This document shows, in pieces, positions 44,708 to 54,492 of a DNA stretch of 64,000 nt. Source of the stretch: Rudaea sp. 3F27F6. GTDB taxonomy: Bacteria; Pseudomonadota; Gammaproteobacteria; Xanthomonadales; Rhodanobacteraceae. The notes below the pieces were generated by a model, which saw only the letters and a list, made by a program, of their open reading frames with translations, was not told where the DNA came from and ran no database searches. Both the position numbers and the translations under genes were made by a program. The stretch spans positions 1 through 64,000 of the forward strand of contig NZ_SCNG01000001.1 of NCBI RefSeq assembly GCF_005503555.1. The letters run 5' to 3'. Each line of letters begins with the position of its first letter. Position 1 is the stretch's first letter.

Positions 44708-46441
44708 CTACGGCAACGGCTTCAGCGCCGAATAGACGTGGCTGACCACGACCTTGTTGGTGCCGTGGCAGGAGAAGCAATTCGAGCCCGCGTCCGATGT
44801 CGTCTGTCCCTGCATGAACGTCTCGATGGTCGCGTTCGCCAGATGATTCGTGCCGACCTGATTCGACGGGTTCGGCGCTGCGCCGCCGATCGTCCAGGTG
44901 GTGCCGAGTTGGAAGTACTTGGCGCGCACGTCGGCAGGATCCAGTTGCGACAACACGCTGGCATTCGCGCTGATCACCTGGGTGTTGAGCGCGGCCGCAT
45001 TCGCCGGATTGCCGCCGTCGTTCGAGCCCCAGGGTTTCGCGCGGATGACCGCGGTCGCACCGATCGGGCTGCCGGCGATCGTGTTACCGCTGGCGCTGGC
45101 ATTCATCAGGTTGAACGGCCCCGACGAACCGCTCGGCGTGAACAGCCACGAGCCTGTGGTGTTGCGCGCGACGGTCTTCTGCCCGCTCGTCGAGTTGTAG
45201 GCATAGGTTTCGTCCGGCGCGTTGCCGAGATGCTCGAACGAACCCCAGACCATCTCGCCGTGGCCGTTGGTCGAACCGACGACGTGCAGGCCGACCATGA
45301 CCAGCTTCACCGTCTTCTGGCCGTTCGGCACCCAACTGTTCGGGTTGGACTTGTTGTACGTCGGAATGGTCGCGTCGACCGTGATGTAGTCGTTGGCGTT
45401 CGCCACTGCGCTCGCCTCGACCCAGCTCGACTTGCTCTCGATCGCGAGCGCCTGCGGATCGGTGATCGTATGCCCTTTGCCCGCAGCGAAGGTCTTGACC
45501 GTGTTCGCGTCCGCCATCGTCATCGGAAAGGTAAGATTGGTCGAGGATGGAATGACCGCCGGCCCCTGCATCGTCCGGTGGTATGCGTACAGATCGTTGA
45601 CCAGGGTGATGTAGTAGATCAGCGAGCCGTTCTGCGAAATCAGCACGCCGCCGTCGGCCTGGCCTGGTTCCACGTCGATGACGTTGCCGGCGAGGTCGAA
45701 GAAGATCGGGATGTGATCGATGGTCAGCTTGCGCGCGCGGATCGCCTGCTGGAATTCCTTGGCCTCGACGACCGGCGCAGGATGATCCGGCGTCAGCATG
45801 ACGATGGGCCGTTCGATCTTCGGCAGAAGCAGCTTGGCCGGCTCGAGCACCTTGCCTTTGGCGTCGAGAAAGCGCAGTTCGCCGCCGGGCGCGCGCTCGA
45901 CCTTCGCCAACGGCACCGTGGTTCCGTTCTGCAGGCGGATCACCGGTCGCGGCGCGGGCTGGCGCTCGACTTCAATGACGTGCCCCGAGCGCGACAGCAG
46001 CGCCGGCAGGCCATGCGGACCAAGCTCGGTGGCGCGCAGGTTCATGATGAGCGGACGACCGGGCGTGTTGGCCACGAACGTGCGCCGCGGTGGGGTGCTG
46101 CTGTCCTCCGGACTGACGGTGTAGAAACTCGGCGAGAACATGATCCGGCTTCCGCCGCCGTAGCGCGACGGCGCCGGCGAGGTCAGCCAGAGGAACATCT
46201 GCTCGGTCCACTGGAAAAACCCGCAGTTCGGCAGGAGCACCTGGGTGCTGTCGGCCGGTTTGACCACGCCGTTGAGCGAGGGATGGCCGCTCTCGAAGAA
46301 CGCCGCCACCGTCGCCGCCGGAATCGGGCAGCCTCCGGCCGCATCGGTCGGCACCGTCTGCGCCACGGCCGGCGCGGCGGCGCCGAGCAGCAGCGTTGCA
46401 ATACAAAACACGATCTGGGTCTTGAGTCCGGACAAGTTCAT
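44708..46441 (-). CDS. Exported protein with C-terminal haem-c (CxxCH) motif
   Basis: 577 residues. GAGGAG precedes the ATG at 46441. A Sec signal (IVFCIATLLLGAAAPAVAQ) is followed by a long beta-rich soluble region with no family I recognise. A single haem-attachment motif CFSCH (Cys555, Cys558, His559) lies 19 residues from the C-terminus, with His568 nearby as a possible axial ligand. Phrases such as NGHGEMVWGSFEHLGNAPDE recur in uncharacterised proteobacterial proteins, as far as I recall. A periplasmic oxidoreductase or electron-accepting role is inferred from the haem only. Confidence 0.75.
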   Translation of the reverse strand: MNLSGLKTQIVFCIATLLLGAAAPAVAQTVPTDAAGGCPIPAATVAAFFESGHPSLNGVVKPADSTQVLLPNCGFFQWTEQMFLWLTSPAPSRYGGGSRIMFSPSFYTVSPEDSSTPPRRTFVANTPGRPLIMNLRATELGPHGLPALLSRSGHVIEVERQPAPRPVIRLQNGTTVPLAKVERAPGGELRFLDAKGKVLEPAKLLLPKIERPIVMLTPDHPAPVVEAKEFQQAIRARKLTIDHIPIFFDLAGNVIDVEPGQADGGVLISQNGSLIYYITLVNDLYAYHRTMQGPAVIPSSTNLTFPMTMADANTVKTFAAGKGHTITDPQALAIESKSSWVEASAVANANDYITVDATIPTYNKSNPNSWVPNGQKTVKLVMVGLHVVGSTNGHGEMVWGSFEHLGNAPDETYAYNSTSGQKTVARNTTGSWLFTPSGSSGPFNLMNASASGNTIAGSPIGATAVIRAKPWGSNDGGNPANAAALNTQVISANASVLSQLDPADVRAKYFQLGTTWTIGGAAPNPSNQVGTNHLANATIETFMQGQTTSDAGSNCFSCHGTNKVVVSHVYSALKPLP

Positions 46442-46792
46442 TTGGAGACTCCTCTGCGAATGGTGAGTCCGCCCTCTCCGACAGGCGCCCGACGGCGCAC
46501 GCGCGCCGACCGAGGACGCATCCCGGAGCGGGATGTGGCGGCGATGCAAAAAGGAGGGCGCGGCGATGCGCGCCGATTCCGGTCGCCACCGACGGATACG
46601 CCCAAACGCAGGTTTCTCTGACACGCCTGCCTTGCGCAGACGCGAATTCGCGCAGACGGTCACGCTATTCGCAGATCGAACTGATCGGAGAGATTCGTCT
46701 TTGCCGTCGAGGTCGGAGCGATGGATAGCGGCTTCGCTGCCGAGTCGGCAATGCGATGCGCAGTGATCGCAGCCGGTCCGGGAAGACCGGCG
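46442..46792. other. Spacer upstream of the haem protein gene
   Basis: 351 bases without a supported gene. The first part is the leader of the minus-strand haem-protein gene. At the far end a stem CCGGTC/GACCGG (46773-46790) lies directly after the yhdP stop and may be its transcript end. No repeats or RNA gene were seen. Confidence 0.5.
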
Positions 46793-49700
46793 TCAGTTCT
46801 TCTTCGGCGCTTCGTCCGCCGCTTTCGCCGGCGCGACGCGACGGCTGCCGATCTTGACGATATCGGGCTTGTCCCAGGTGCCGGACACTTTGTATTCGGA
46901 CTGCGTGGCCCAGTTGATCGGCTTGCCGAGCACGCCGCCGATCACCGCGCCCGCGGCGGCGCCGACCGGACCGCCGATCAACGCGCCCGCGCCGGCGAAG
47001 ACGGTCGCGCCGATATGCGGCGTCACCTCAACGCGCAGGTTCCACTCGCTCGTGCGCAGGCCGATCGCGCCCTTGATCAGCAGGTCGGCGGTCGGGCTCT
47101 TCACGCTGAAGCCGTCGCTGTACGCATAGCCGTCGGTCATCGTGAAGCTGCCGCCGGCCGAGTCGAAGCTGAAGCCCTTGTTGAACAGGTCGCCGAAGTC
47201 GAAGGCAAGCCGGCGCGGCAGCGCGGCGAGATTGAGCAGACCGGCGAGGCGGCCCGCGCCGGGTTCGAGATTCGGAATGCGTCCGTCGGCGATTTTCATG
47301 TGCAGCGCACCGCCGTTGATGCGGTTGAGCGCGAACGCCGACGGCGTGCCGGCCCAGCTCGCGTCGATCGATGCGCTGATCTCGCCGCCGGCGAGTTTGC
47401 CGCCGTAGCCGAGCGCGTCGAGCATCGCGCCGAAATCCTTCGCCTTGAGTTCGATGCCGAAGGTCGAACGATGGTAGCCGTTCTTGCGCATCCATACTCC
47501 ATGCGCCTTCATGTCGATGTCTTTCGAGTGCGAATTGACCTTCTCGAGATTCATGCCGTCGGCGATCGGCGCCGTCACCACTTCGGCCGTGCCATAGTTG
47601 GCCTTGCCGAGACGGAAATCGCCGATATCGATGCGCAGCGGCGGAATCGCGGCCGGATCGATCGAATCGTCGCGCACCTCGCCGATCGGCGCTGCGCCCG
47701 GCGGCGCCTCCGGCGATTCGGGCCAGTACAGGCGCTTGAATTCCGCGCGGATCGTACTCGTGCGCAGATTCTTGCGCGGCACGGTGAGGCTGCCTTCGAG
47801 GTTCGCGCCGTCGAAATCGACGCGCATCGCGTCCGCGGCGAAGTCGAGGCGTACCTTGGCCTCGCCGAAATCGCGCTCCCAGGCGAGCAGCGAGCGCGTG
47901 CGGATATCGACGCCCTGCAAGAAGTCGCCACCCGCCCCGCCGCCGCTGCTGCTGTCGGCGGCGAAGCTCATCCAGCCGGACAGATCGACTTCGCGCGTCG
48001 CCCCGCCGATCGCGATACCGGATTTCGGCAGCACGCCGGTCGCTTCACCGCCGAAGATCGCGTTCGCCGCGAACGGCGCGGTCGGCGTCGGCAGCCGGCC
48101 GCGCAGATTGAGCACGTCGCCGAGGCTCAGGTCGAGATTCGCGCCGACGAACGGCAGGCCGAGCGTAAGCTTCAGCGGCAACGCGCTATCGGCGGATTTT
48201 TTCAGCGGCACGGGCAGATCAATGGCGACGCCGCGCAGGTCGGAAAGCAGGCTCAGGCGCTGGCCGCCGTCGACAGCCTTGGCCTTGTCCGGTCCGTCGC
48301 GGTCGACGCTGAACTGCGCACTCCAGTTCGCTTCGCCCGACAGATATTTCCAATAGTCCTTGAGCGCCGGCGCGTAGGCGAGCACCTCGCGCACCGGCAG
48401 GCGCGTGTCGACCTTGCCTTCGACCGCATGGCGGCCTTCGCCGACGTAGCCGCCGACCGCGAGCGAGAATTTTGCCGGCTTGCCCTTGAAGGTGGTCGCG
48501 AGCTGATCGCCGAAGAAGCCGCTGCGATTGAAGCGCAGCAGGCCGGTGGCCTTGTCGAACTTCAGATCGTACTTGGCATCGGCGAGATCGGCGTCGCTCA
48601 GTTGCACCTTGCCGTCGATCTGGAAATTCTCGATCGGCTTCATCGGTGCGCGCAGGGCGAAATCGACCTTGCCCTGGCCGCCGACATCGACGCCCTGCAG
48701 CGGTGTCGCGAACTCGGTGCCGAGCGGCGAGGCTTTGACGAAGCCGAGCAGGTCCTTGCCCGCGCCCTGCGCATTCGCGGCGACGTCGAGCGTGCCTTCG
48801 CCGTAGTCACTGATGTCGACGCTGGCCTTGTTGATTTTCGCCCCCTGCACGCTGCCGCCATCGACTTCGGCGTGCAGGCCGGTGTTGAGAAAATCGACGA
48901 GAGCATGGCCATGCTCGACCGCTGGCCAGTCGCCGAGATACTTGAAGCGCAGATCGGCAATCTCGGCCGTCGCCTGGAAACGTCCGGCGTTGTTGCGGAA
49001 CGGCCAGTCGGCGAGGTTGCCGCGAAACACCGCGCGTCCGCCGACGATGCTACCGCTTTCGAGCGCGCGGTCGAGCCATTCGATCGCATGCGGCGACATA
49101 TTGCCGATCGGCCAGAAGCGATGCGAGGCCGGCACGTCGCCATGAGTAACGACGGCGGCGAGATCGAGCAGCGGCTTGCCGCCCTTGTCGTAGATTTCGG
49201 CCGCGCCGCGCGCTTCGCCGCCGTAGCTCTTGCCGTGCGTCGCGTTCTCGAAGCTCAGCGAATCGGTTTCGATGCGCCAGGCGTCGTCGGTGCGATACGC
49301 CGCGACGCTACCGTAGAACTCGGAAAAGCTCAGCGGCTCGCGGAACACCTTCGGCAAGAGGACGGAGAACTCGTTGTGCTGCGGCAGATCGAAGGTGATC
49401 GCATCGCGGTCGGCGAAGAGCAGACCCGACAAGCCGATCGCACCGGGAATCTTGCCGGACGCATGCGCGGCGACACCGTCGATCTGCGCGGCGGCATCGA
49501 AATCCTGCGGGTCGACGAAACGCACGGTGGCGCGCGTCAATACGCCGGACGGATTGCCCGCATACAGCCAGCGGCGCAGGTCGGCCGGCAAGGTGTCGAC
49601 GAGCATCGTCGCGCTCGCCACGGTGCCGATGTCGAGTGCGCCGACACTGATCGTATGCTCCGGCTTCGCGTAATAGTCAGCGTTCGGATAACGGCGCAGC

Positions 49701-50743
49701 AGATGCAGCTCCGATTTCGGCAGCGGCTCGCTCTGGCGGACGATCTGCAGGTCGACGAGATCGGCGCTCAAGCCGTCCTTCTCGCGCCGCCAGCGTGCGC
49801 CGAAGGCGAGCCGGTCGATGCCGACGTGCGGCAGAAAATCGTGCTTGTCGTCGAACGCAATCGAAGTGCGCGTGGTCAGCACCAGATTGGCGAGATCGAC
49901 CTCGGCGCGAACTTCGCTGACCTCGCCGTCCTTGAGCCACGCCCAGACCTGCAGCTTGCCGCCGCCGTGATCGACGATAAGGCCGTTGAGCGGATAGTTG
50001 CGCAGCACCGCGGCGAGATCGACCTCGGCGCCGCCGAGATAGGCACGGCCGCTGCGCGTGCCGCGGTCGTATTCGAGCACGGCGTTGACCGGCGCGGAAT
50101 CGTTTTCGAGATTGCGCACGCGGCCGAGTACACGCAGGAAATCGCCGTGGACGATCAAGCGCAGTTCCTGCGCGCCGAGCTTGAAATGCGTGTCGTTCGG
50201 CAGGTCGTCGATATTCAGTCGCGCATCGCGCACGACCACGGTGCCGAGACTGAACAAGGCGTTGTCGTCGAGGCTCTGCTGCTGGTCGTCGGTATTATTG
50301 CCGCCGGTATCGAGACCGCGGATCTGCCACTGTCCCTGCGCGTCGCGCACGAGGTCGAGTTCGATGCCGGCAAGGCGGATTTCAGTCCAGCTCGAATTGG
50401 GCCGCGCCCAGGCGAAGAAATTGATCTTCAGGCCCGCGCTCGCCAGGCTCAACGTCTGGCTTTTCTGTGCCTGTCCCACGGTGGCCGGCGCGCCGAGATG
50501 CACGCCGGTGAGATTGAGCAAGGGCCCGGTGCGTTCCCAGCGTGCGTCGAGCTTGTCGATCGTGACCGGCCGGTGCAGCACTTGCGCGAGCTTGGCGCTG
50601 ACCGCCTCGGGGTGATTCGTTATCCACGGCAGCACGACCAGTTGGGTCAAACTGCTGATGATCGCCATCAGGATCGCGAACGCCGCCAACAGCCGGAACA
50701 GCCACCATTGCGCGCGGTGCAGGTGGCGGTGCAGCGGATTCAC
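46793..50743 (-). CDS. yhdP: YhdP-type AsmA-like envelope protein
   Basis: About 1316 residues. One N-terminal membrane helix (FRLLAAFAILMAIISSLTQL) is followed by a giant periplasmic beta-rich body with the DUF3971/AsmA-like repeats, ending in the conserved LRVEVTPHIGATVFAGAGAL and IGGPVGAAAGAVIGGVLGKP. YhdP is proposed to move phospholipids between inner and outer membranes. I chose the GTG at 50743 because the frame further upstream only translates the GGGATT repeat. It is the last gene of the leuS-to-yhdP run, after rng. Confidence 0.9.
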   Translation of the reverse strand: MNPLHRHLHRAQWWLFRLLAAFAILMAIISSLTQLVVLPWITNHPEAVSAKLAQVLHRPVTIDKLDARWERTGPLLNLTGVHLGAPATVGQAQKSQTLSLASAGLKINFFAWARPNSSWTEIRLAGIELDLVRDAQGQWQIRGLDTGGNNTDDQQQSLDDNALFSLGTVVVRDARLNIDDLPNDTHFKLGAQELRLIVHGDFLRVLGRVRNLENDSAPVNAVLEYDRGTRSGRAYLGGAEVDLAAVLRNYPLNGLIVDHGGGKLQVWAWLKDGEVSEVRAEVDLANLVLTTRTSIAFDDKHDFLPHVGIDRLAFGARWRREKDGLSADLVDLQIVRQSEPLPKSELHLLRRYPNADYYAKPEHTISVGALDIGTVASATMLVDTLPADLRRWLYAGNPSGVLTRATVRFVDPQDFDAAAQIDGVAAHASGKIPGAIGLSGLLFADRDAITFDLPQHNEFSVLLPKVFREPLSFSEFYGSVAAYRTDDAWRIETDSLSFENATHGKSYGGEARGAAEIYDKGGKPLLDLAAVVTHGDVPASHRFWPIGNMSPHAIEWLDRALESGSIVGGRAVFRGNLADWPFRNNAGRFQATAEIADLRFKYLGDWPAVEHGHALVDFLNTGLHAEVDGGSVQGAKINKASVDISDYGEGTLDVAANAQGAGKDLLGFVKASPLGTEFATPLQGVDVGGQGKVDFALRAPMKPIENFQIDGKVQLSDADLADAKYDLKFDKATGLLRFNRSGFFGDQLATTFKGKPAKFSLAVGGYVGEGRHAVEGKVDTRLPVREVLAYAPALKDYWKYLSGEANWSAQFSVDRDGPDKAKAVDGGQRLSLLSDLRGVAIDLPVPLKKSADSALPLKLTLGLPFVGANLDLSLGDVLNLRGRLPTPTAPFAANAIFGGEATGVLPKSGIAIGGATREVDLSGWMSFAADSSSGGGAGGDFLQGVDIRTRSLLAWERDFGEAKVRLDFAADAMRVDFDGANLEGSLTVPRKNLRTSTIRAEFKRLYWPESPEAPPGAAPIGEVRDDSIDPAAIPPLRIDIGDFRLGKANYGTAEVVTAPIADGMNLEKVNSHSKDIDMKAHGVWMRKNGYHRSTFGIELKAKDFGAMLDALGYGGKLAGGEISASIDASWAGTPSAFALNRINGGALHMKIADGRIPNLEPGAGRLAGLLNLAALPRRLAFDFGDLFNKGFSFDSAGGSFTMTDGYAYSDGFSVKSPTADLLIKGAIGLRTSEWNLRVEVTPHIGATVFAGAGALIGGPVGAAAGAVIGGVLGKPINWATQSEYKVSGTWDKPDIVKIGSRRVAPAKAADEAPKKN

Positions 50744-50756
50744 GGGGTGAACCGCC

Positions 50757-50851
50757 GGGATTGGGGATTGCGGATTCGGGATTCGACAAAAGCGGGAGCA
50801 ACGGAGGGTTTTGATTTTTCCGAATCCCCAATCCCAAATCCCCAATCCCCG
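50757..50851. repeat. Large inverted repeat of GGGATT units between rng and yhdP
   Basis: A 29-base arm of GGGATT-type units (50757-50785) and its complement (50821-50849) match at 26 positions around a 35-base centre, giving a long hairpin. The units are like those of the tandem array at 3826-3863. It starts 13 bases before yhdP and ends next to the rng stop, so it could uncouple the two genes. Confidence 0.85.
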
Positions 50852-50854
50852 CTT

Positions 50855-52339
50855 TTACAAGAGCACAACATCGTATTGCTCCTGCGCGTAATGCTCCTCG
50901 GCCTGAAAACGGATGGTCTTGCCGGTGAACTCTTCGAGCTCGGCGACCGAGGCGGATTCCTCGTCGAGGATGCGTGAAACAACTCTCTGCGCGGCGAGCA
51001 CGAGCAGGCTCGACGCCTCGAACTGGCGCACGGCGCGGGTGATCTCGCGGAAGATTTCGTACGTCACCGTCTCGGCGGTCTTCACGCTGCCGCGGCCGTC
51101 GCAGGCCGGGCACGGTTCGCAGAGCTGGCGTTCGAGACTTTCGGTGGTGCGCTTGCGCGTCATCTCGACGAGGCCGAGGTTCGACATCTCGTACACGGTG
51201 GTCTTCGCATGATCGTGCGCGAGCGATTTTTCCAGCATGCGCAGCACCTGGCGCTTGTGCTCGGCATCGGTCATGTCGATGAAGTCGATGATGATGATGC
51301 CGCCGAGGTTGCGCAGGCGCAGCTGGCGCGCGGCCGCCTGCGCCGCTTCGAGGTTGGTCTTGTACACCGTCTCCTCGAGATTGCGGTGGCCGAGAAACGC
51401 ACCGGTATTGACGTCGATCGTGGTCATCGCCTCCGTCTGGTCGACTATCAGATAACCGCCCGACTTCAATGGCACTTCTTTCTTGAGCGCACGCTGAATT
51501 TCGTCCTCGACGCCATACAAATCGAAGATCGGCCGCTCGCCCGAATACAATTCGATACGTTCGGCCAATTCCGGCATGAACTTGTGAGTGAATGTCAGGG
51601 TTTTGTCGTAGGTCTCGCGCGAATCGACGCGCACCTTCTCGACGTCCCCGCGCATCAGGTCGCGCAGCGCGCGCAGCGGCAGCGCCAGCTCCTCGTAGAT
51701 GCGCGTGCGCGGCTCGACCCGGCGCATGTTCTCCTGCACCACGCGCCAGACGCGGCCGAGATAGGCGACGTCGTCGGCGAGCGCCTCGCGCGAGGCGCCC
51801 TCCGCGTTCGTGCGCACGATGTAGCCGAGCGGCTCGGGGCCGGCCAACTCGGTGACCAATTCCTTGAGCCGCGCGCGTTCGCCTTCGTCCTCGATGCGCA
51901 CCGACACGCCGATCATTTTCGCGTACGGCAGCAGCACGAGGCAGCGCGACGGAATTGACAGGTGCGTGCTCAGGCGCGCGCCTTTGCTGCCGATCGGGTC
52001 CTTGACCACCTGGACGACGATGTCCTGGCCCTCGTGCACGAGTTCGACGATCGGCGGGGTCGGTGTCGGCATCGCCGCCGCCTCGCCGTTCTCGCCCTCG
52101 ATCGGCTGCGTCGCGCGCACGATGTCGTTCGCGTGCAGGAACGCGGCGCGCTCCAGACCGATTTCGACGAAGGCCGCCTGCATCCCCGGCATCACCCGGC
52201 TCACGCGTCCGCGATAAATATTGCCCACATAACCGCGCTTGAGCGCGCGTTCGACATGCACTTCCTGCAGCACGCCGTTTTCCACCACCCCGACGCGGGT
52301 CTCGCGCGGGGTGACGTTGATCAGGATTTCCTCAGACAC
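50855..52339 (-). CDS. rng: Ribonuclease G
   Basis: A 494-residue RNase E/G-family endonuclease for 5' maturation of 16S rRNA and mRNA decay. It has an S1 domain near the N-terminus (RGYVGNIYRGRVSRVMPGMQ) with a Pro/Thr-rich insertion (about residues 75-90), metal-binding Asp residues in TTIDVNTGAFLG and IIIIDFIDM, and the zinc-link CEPCPACDG. It has the short length of RNase G, without an RNase E tail. Start is GTG at 52339 (MSEEILINVTPRETRVGVV). It follows maf in the usual order. Confidence 0.94.
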   Translation of the reverse strand: MSEEILINVTPRETRVGVVENGVLQEVHVERALKRGYVGNIYRGRVSRVMPGMQAAFVEIGLERAAFLHANDIVRATQPIEGENGEAAAMPTPTPPIVELVHEGQDIVVQVVKDPIGSKGARLSTHLSIPSRCLVLLPYAKMIGVSVRIEDEGERARLKELVTELAGPEPLGYIVRTNAEGASREALADDVAYLGRVWRVVQENMRRVEPRTRIYEELALPLRALRDLMRGDVEKVRVDSRETYDKTLTFTHKFMPELAERIELYSGERPIFDLYGVEDEIQRALKKEVPLKSGGYLIVDQTEAMTTIDVNTGAFLGHRNLEETVYKTNLEAAQAAARQLRLRNLGGIIIIDFIDMTDAEHKRQVLRMLEKSLAHDHAKTTVYEMSNLGLVEMTRKRTTESLERQLCEPCPACDGRGSVKTAETVTYEIFREITRAVRQFEASSLLVLAAQRVVSRILDEESASVAELEEFTGKTIRFQAEEHYAQEQYDVVLL

Positions 52340-52424
52340 GGCCTGGGTTTCCGCAAATCTTCTAAGCGCGTTTATAGCTTGGCCGGGCGGGGCTTGTCGA
52401 TCTTGCGTTAAATCGCGATTAGGG

Positions 52425-52997
52425 TCAGGCAAGCGGGATGCCGAAGCGGCGCAGCAATGCGCTCGTCTCGAACAACGGCAGGCCCATGACACCGGAATAG
52501 CTGCCGGCAAGATGGCTGACGAACGCGCCGGCGCGACCCTGGATCGCATAGGCCCCGGCCCGCCCCATGGGCTCGCCGCTGGCGACGTAGGCGGCAATCG
52601 TGGTTTCGTCGAGCGCAGCGAAGGTCACCTCGGTGCGCGAGATCGCGTGCTCCTCGCGCCCAGCGCTGACCAGCCAGACCGCGGAAATCACCTGGTGTGC
52701 GCGCCCCGAGAGCTTGCGCAGCATCGCGGCCGCGTGCTCGCCGTCGGCCGGCTTGCCGAATACTTCGTCGTCGAGCACGACTTCCGTGTCCCCGCCAAGC
52801 ACAACGGCGCCCTGCACGCCGGACAATTTCAATAGGCCCGCGCCGGCTTTTTCGCGGGCGACGCGGCTGACGTAGTCCTCGGGCGGCTCGTCCGGCGCGC
52901 GCACCTCGGGCAGATCGAGTTGCACGGTGCCGAAGCGCACGCCGATCTGTTCGAGCAGTTCGCGGCGGCGCGGGGATTGCGAAGCGAGATAGAGCAT
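52425..52997 (-). CDS. maf: Maf/YhdE nucleotide pyrophosphatase
   Basis: 190 residues of the Maf family, which hydrolyses dTTP/UTP or modified nucleotides. It opens [20 protein letters not shown] and contains [20 protein letters not shown] and the C-terminal [18 protein letters not shown]. The pattern matches the YhdE (dTTP/UTP) branch. It is four bases downstream of the hydrolase gene and is followed by rng. Confidence 0.93.
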   Translation of the reverse strand: MLYLASQSPRRRELLEQIGVRFGTVQLDLPEVRAPDEPPEDYVSRVAREKAGAGLLKLSGVQGAVVLGGDTEVVLDDEVFGKPADGEHAAAMLRKLSGRAHQVISAVWLVSAGREEHAISRTEVTFAALDETTIAAYVASGEPMGRAGAYAIQGRAGAFVSHLAGSYSGVMGLPLFETSALLRRFGIPLA

Positions 52998-53000
52998 AGG

Positions 53001-53942
53001 TCAAGTCGATATGGCGCGATCGAGCCACGCAAGCACGTCGGCGGTGGCCTCGTCGCGGCAGGTGTCGTTCAACAGTTCGTGACGCGCGTCGGGGTAGATT
53101 TTAACCTCGATCCGCGTCGCGCCCACGTAGCGATATTCTTCGGCCAGCCGCTGCGTGCCGCGGCCCTCGCCCGAAACCGGATCGGCAGCGCCCGCGATGA
53201 GAAGGATAGGCAGGGATTTCGGAATCCGTGCGAGCCGCCGGGCATCGGTCAAATTCGCGCCGGCGCCGAGCAGATCCGCCCACAGCCGTGCCGAGCAGCG
53301 GAAACCGCACAACGGATCGGCGATGTACTTGTCGACCTCGCTCGCATCGCGCGAGAGCCAGTCGAACGCCGTGCGCGCGGGCGCGTCCGGACGGTCGAAA
53401 GCCTTATTGAACGCCCTGAAAGTCAGGATATCGGCGAGAGCACTTGGATGATGCGCGCCGAACAGGGCCGCCTCGGCACGCATCAAGGCGTGGCCGACGG
53501 GCCGCAACGGCCCCATGCTCGCGCTCGTCGCCGACAGGATCGCCGCGGCCAGCCCCTCGCCGTGTTCGACCAGATAGTGCTGGCTCAGGAACGAACCCAT
53601 GCTGTGGCCGAACAGGCACAGCGGCAGGTCCGCATGGCGCTCGGCGGCCCATATGCACACGGCATCCAGCGCAGCGAGCGCGCGTGCCCAGCCGTCGCGC
53701 TCGGCAAAGAACCCGCGTGCGTCGGCATTCGCCGCAGTGAGGCCGTGACCGAGATGGTCGAGCGCATACACCATCCAACCGCGTTCATTGAGCGCCGCGG
53801 CGAAGCGGGCATAACGCGCGCCATGCTCGGCCATGCCGTGCGCCACCAGCAGCACGGCGCGCGGCGGCACGCGCGGCGACCAGCGGTGCACGGCGATGCG
53901 TGCTCCGTCCGCCGCCACCCACTCCACATTCTCGACGCTCAT
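53001..53942 (-). CDS. Monoacylglycerol-lipase-like alpha/beta hydrolase
   Basis: 313 residues of the serine aminopeptidase S33/monoglyceride lipase group. HGMAEHGARYARFA and GHGLTAANADARGFFAERDG are typical; the nucleophile is in LCLFGHSMGSFLSQHYL, the acid in GAADPVSGEG and the base His in PDARHELLND. No signal peptide. The frame continues far upstream but only from the ATG at 53942 is it protein-like. A TATGAT box sits six bases before that ATG. It is an insertion between rlmH and maf. Confidence 0.87.
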   Translation of the reverse strand: MSVENVEWVAADGARIAVHRWSPRVPPRAVLLVAHGMAEHGARYARFAAALNERGWMVYALDHLGHGLTAANADARGFFAERDGWARALAALDAVCIWAAERHADLPLCLFGHSMGSFLSQHYLVEHGEGLAAAILSATSASMGPLRPVGHALMRAEAALFGAHHPSALADILTFRAFNKAFDRPDAPARTAFDWLSRDASEVDKYIADPLCGFRCSARLWADLLGAGANLTDARRLARIPKSLPILLIAGAADPVSGEGRGTQRLAEEYRYVGATRIEVKIYPDARHELLNDTCRDEATADVLAWLDRAIST

Positions 53943-53954
53943 GCGCCGATCATA
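53943..53954 (-). promoter_or_regulatory. -10 box six bases before the hydrolase start
   Basis: On the minus strand TATGAT (53954-53949), five of six matches to consensus, is followed by CGGCGC and the ATG. There is no Shine-Dalgarno sequence and no clear -35 box. Confidence 0.45.
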
Positions 53955-53994
53955 CACGGCGCCCGCTGTTCGATCGGCGCACGGCCGAGCGCTT

Positions 53995-54465
53995 TCAGCC
54001 GCGGTGATAGGGATGGTTGCCGAGCAGACTCGCCGCGCGATAGAGCTGCTCGGCGACGACGATGCGCACGAGCGGATGCGGCAGAGTCGCGGGACCGAGC
54101 GACCAGCGCTGGTTCGCGCGGTCCAACGCGGCGGGCGCAAGACCCTCCGGGCCGCCGACGAGAAAGGCGAGGTCGCGGCCATCCATGCGCCAGCGCGAGA
54201 GCTGCTCGCCGAGCTGCTCACTGCTGTAGAGCTTGCCGCGGCCGTCGAGCGCGACGGCCTGCGCGCCTTTCGGAATCGCCGCGATCATCAACGCGCCCTC
54301 GTCGGCGATCACGCGCGCGAGATCGTTCGTGCGCCCGCGCAGCTTGCTCGTGATCTCGACGAGTTGCAGCGGCAGCTCGTGCGAAAGGCGTTTGGCGTAT
54401 TCGTTGTAGCCTTCGCTGACCCACGAGGGCATTTTTTCGCCGACGGCGATCAGGGTCGCGCGCAT
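53995..54465 (-). CDS. rlmH: 23S rRNA (pseudouridine1915-N3) methyltransferase
   Basis: A 156-residue SPOUT methyltransferase modifying helix 69 of 23S rRNA. It begins MRATLIAVGEKMPSWVSEGY, has the trefoil-knot segments FLVGGPEGLAPAALD and LSLGPATLPHPLVRIVVAEQ in character, and ends YRAASLLGNHPYHRG with the conserved HPYHR. Length equals E. coli RlmH. It is separated from its usual partner rsfS by the PhyH gene. Confidence 0.96.
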   Translation of the reverse strand: MRATLIAVGEKMPSWVSEGYNEYAKRLSHELPLQLVEITSKLRGRTNDLARVIADEGALMIAAIPKGAQAVALDGRGKLYSSEQLGEQLSRWRMDGRDLAFLVGGPEGLAPAALDRANQRWSLGPATLPHPLVRIVVAEQLYRAASLLGNHPYHRG

Positions 54466-54492
54466 TTCATCCGCCCGCCTTTCTACGAAACG

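Noticed and set aside
50744-50845. YhdP start at 50845
   Set aside because: The extra 34 codons translate the GGGATT inverted repeat and have no similarity to a YhdP N-terminus.
46721-50977. Plus-strand open frame of 1418 codons opposite yhdP
   Set aside because: It is the mirror of a real minus-strand gene in G+C-rich DNA; its translation is Arg/Ala/Asp-rich with no domain, while the minus strand gives a recognisable YhdP.
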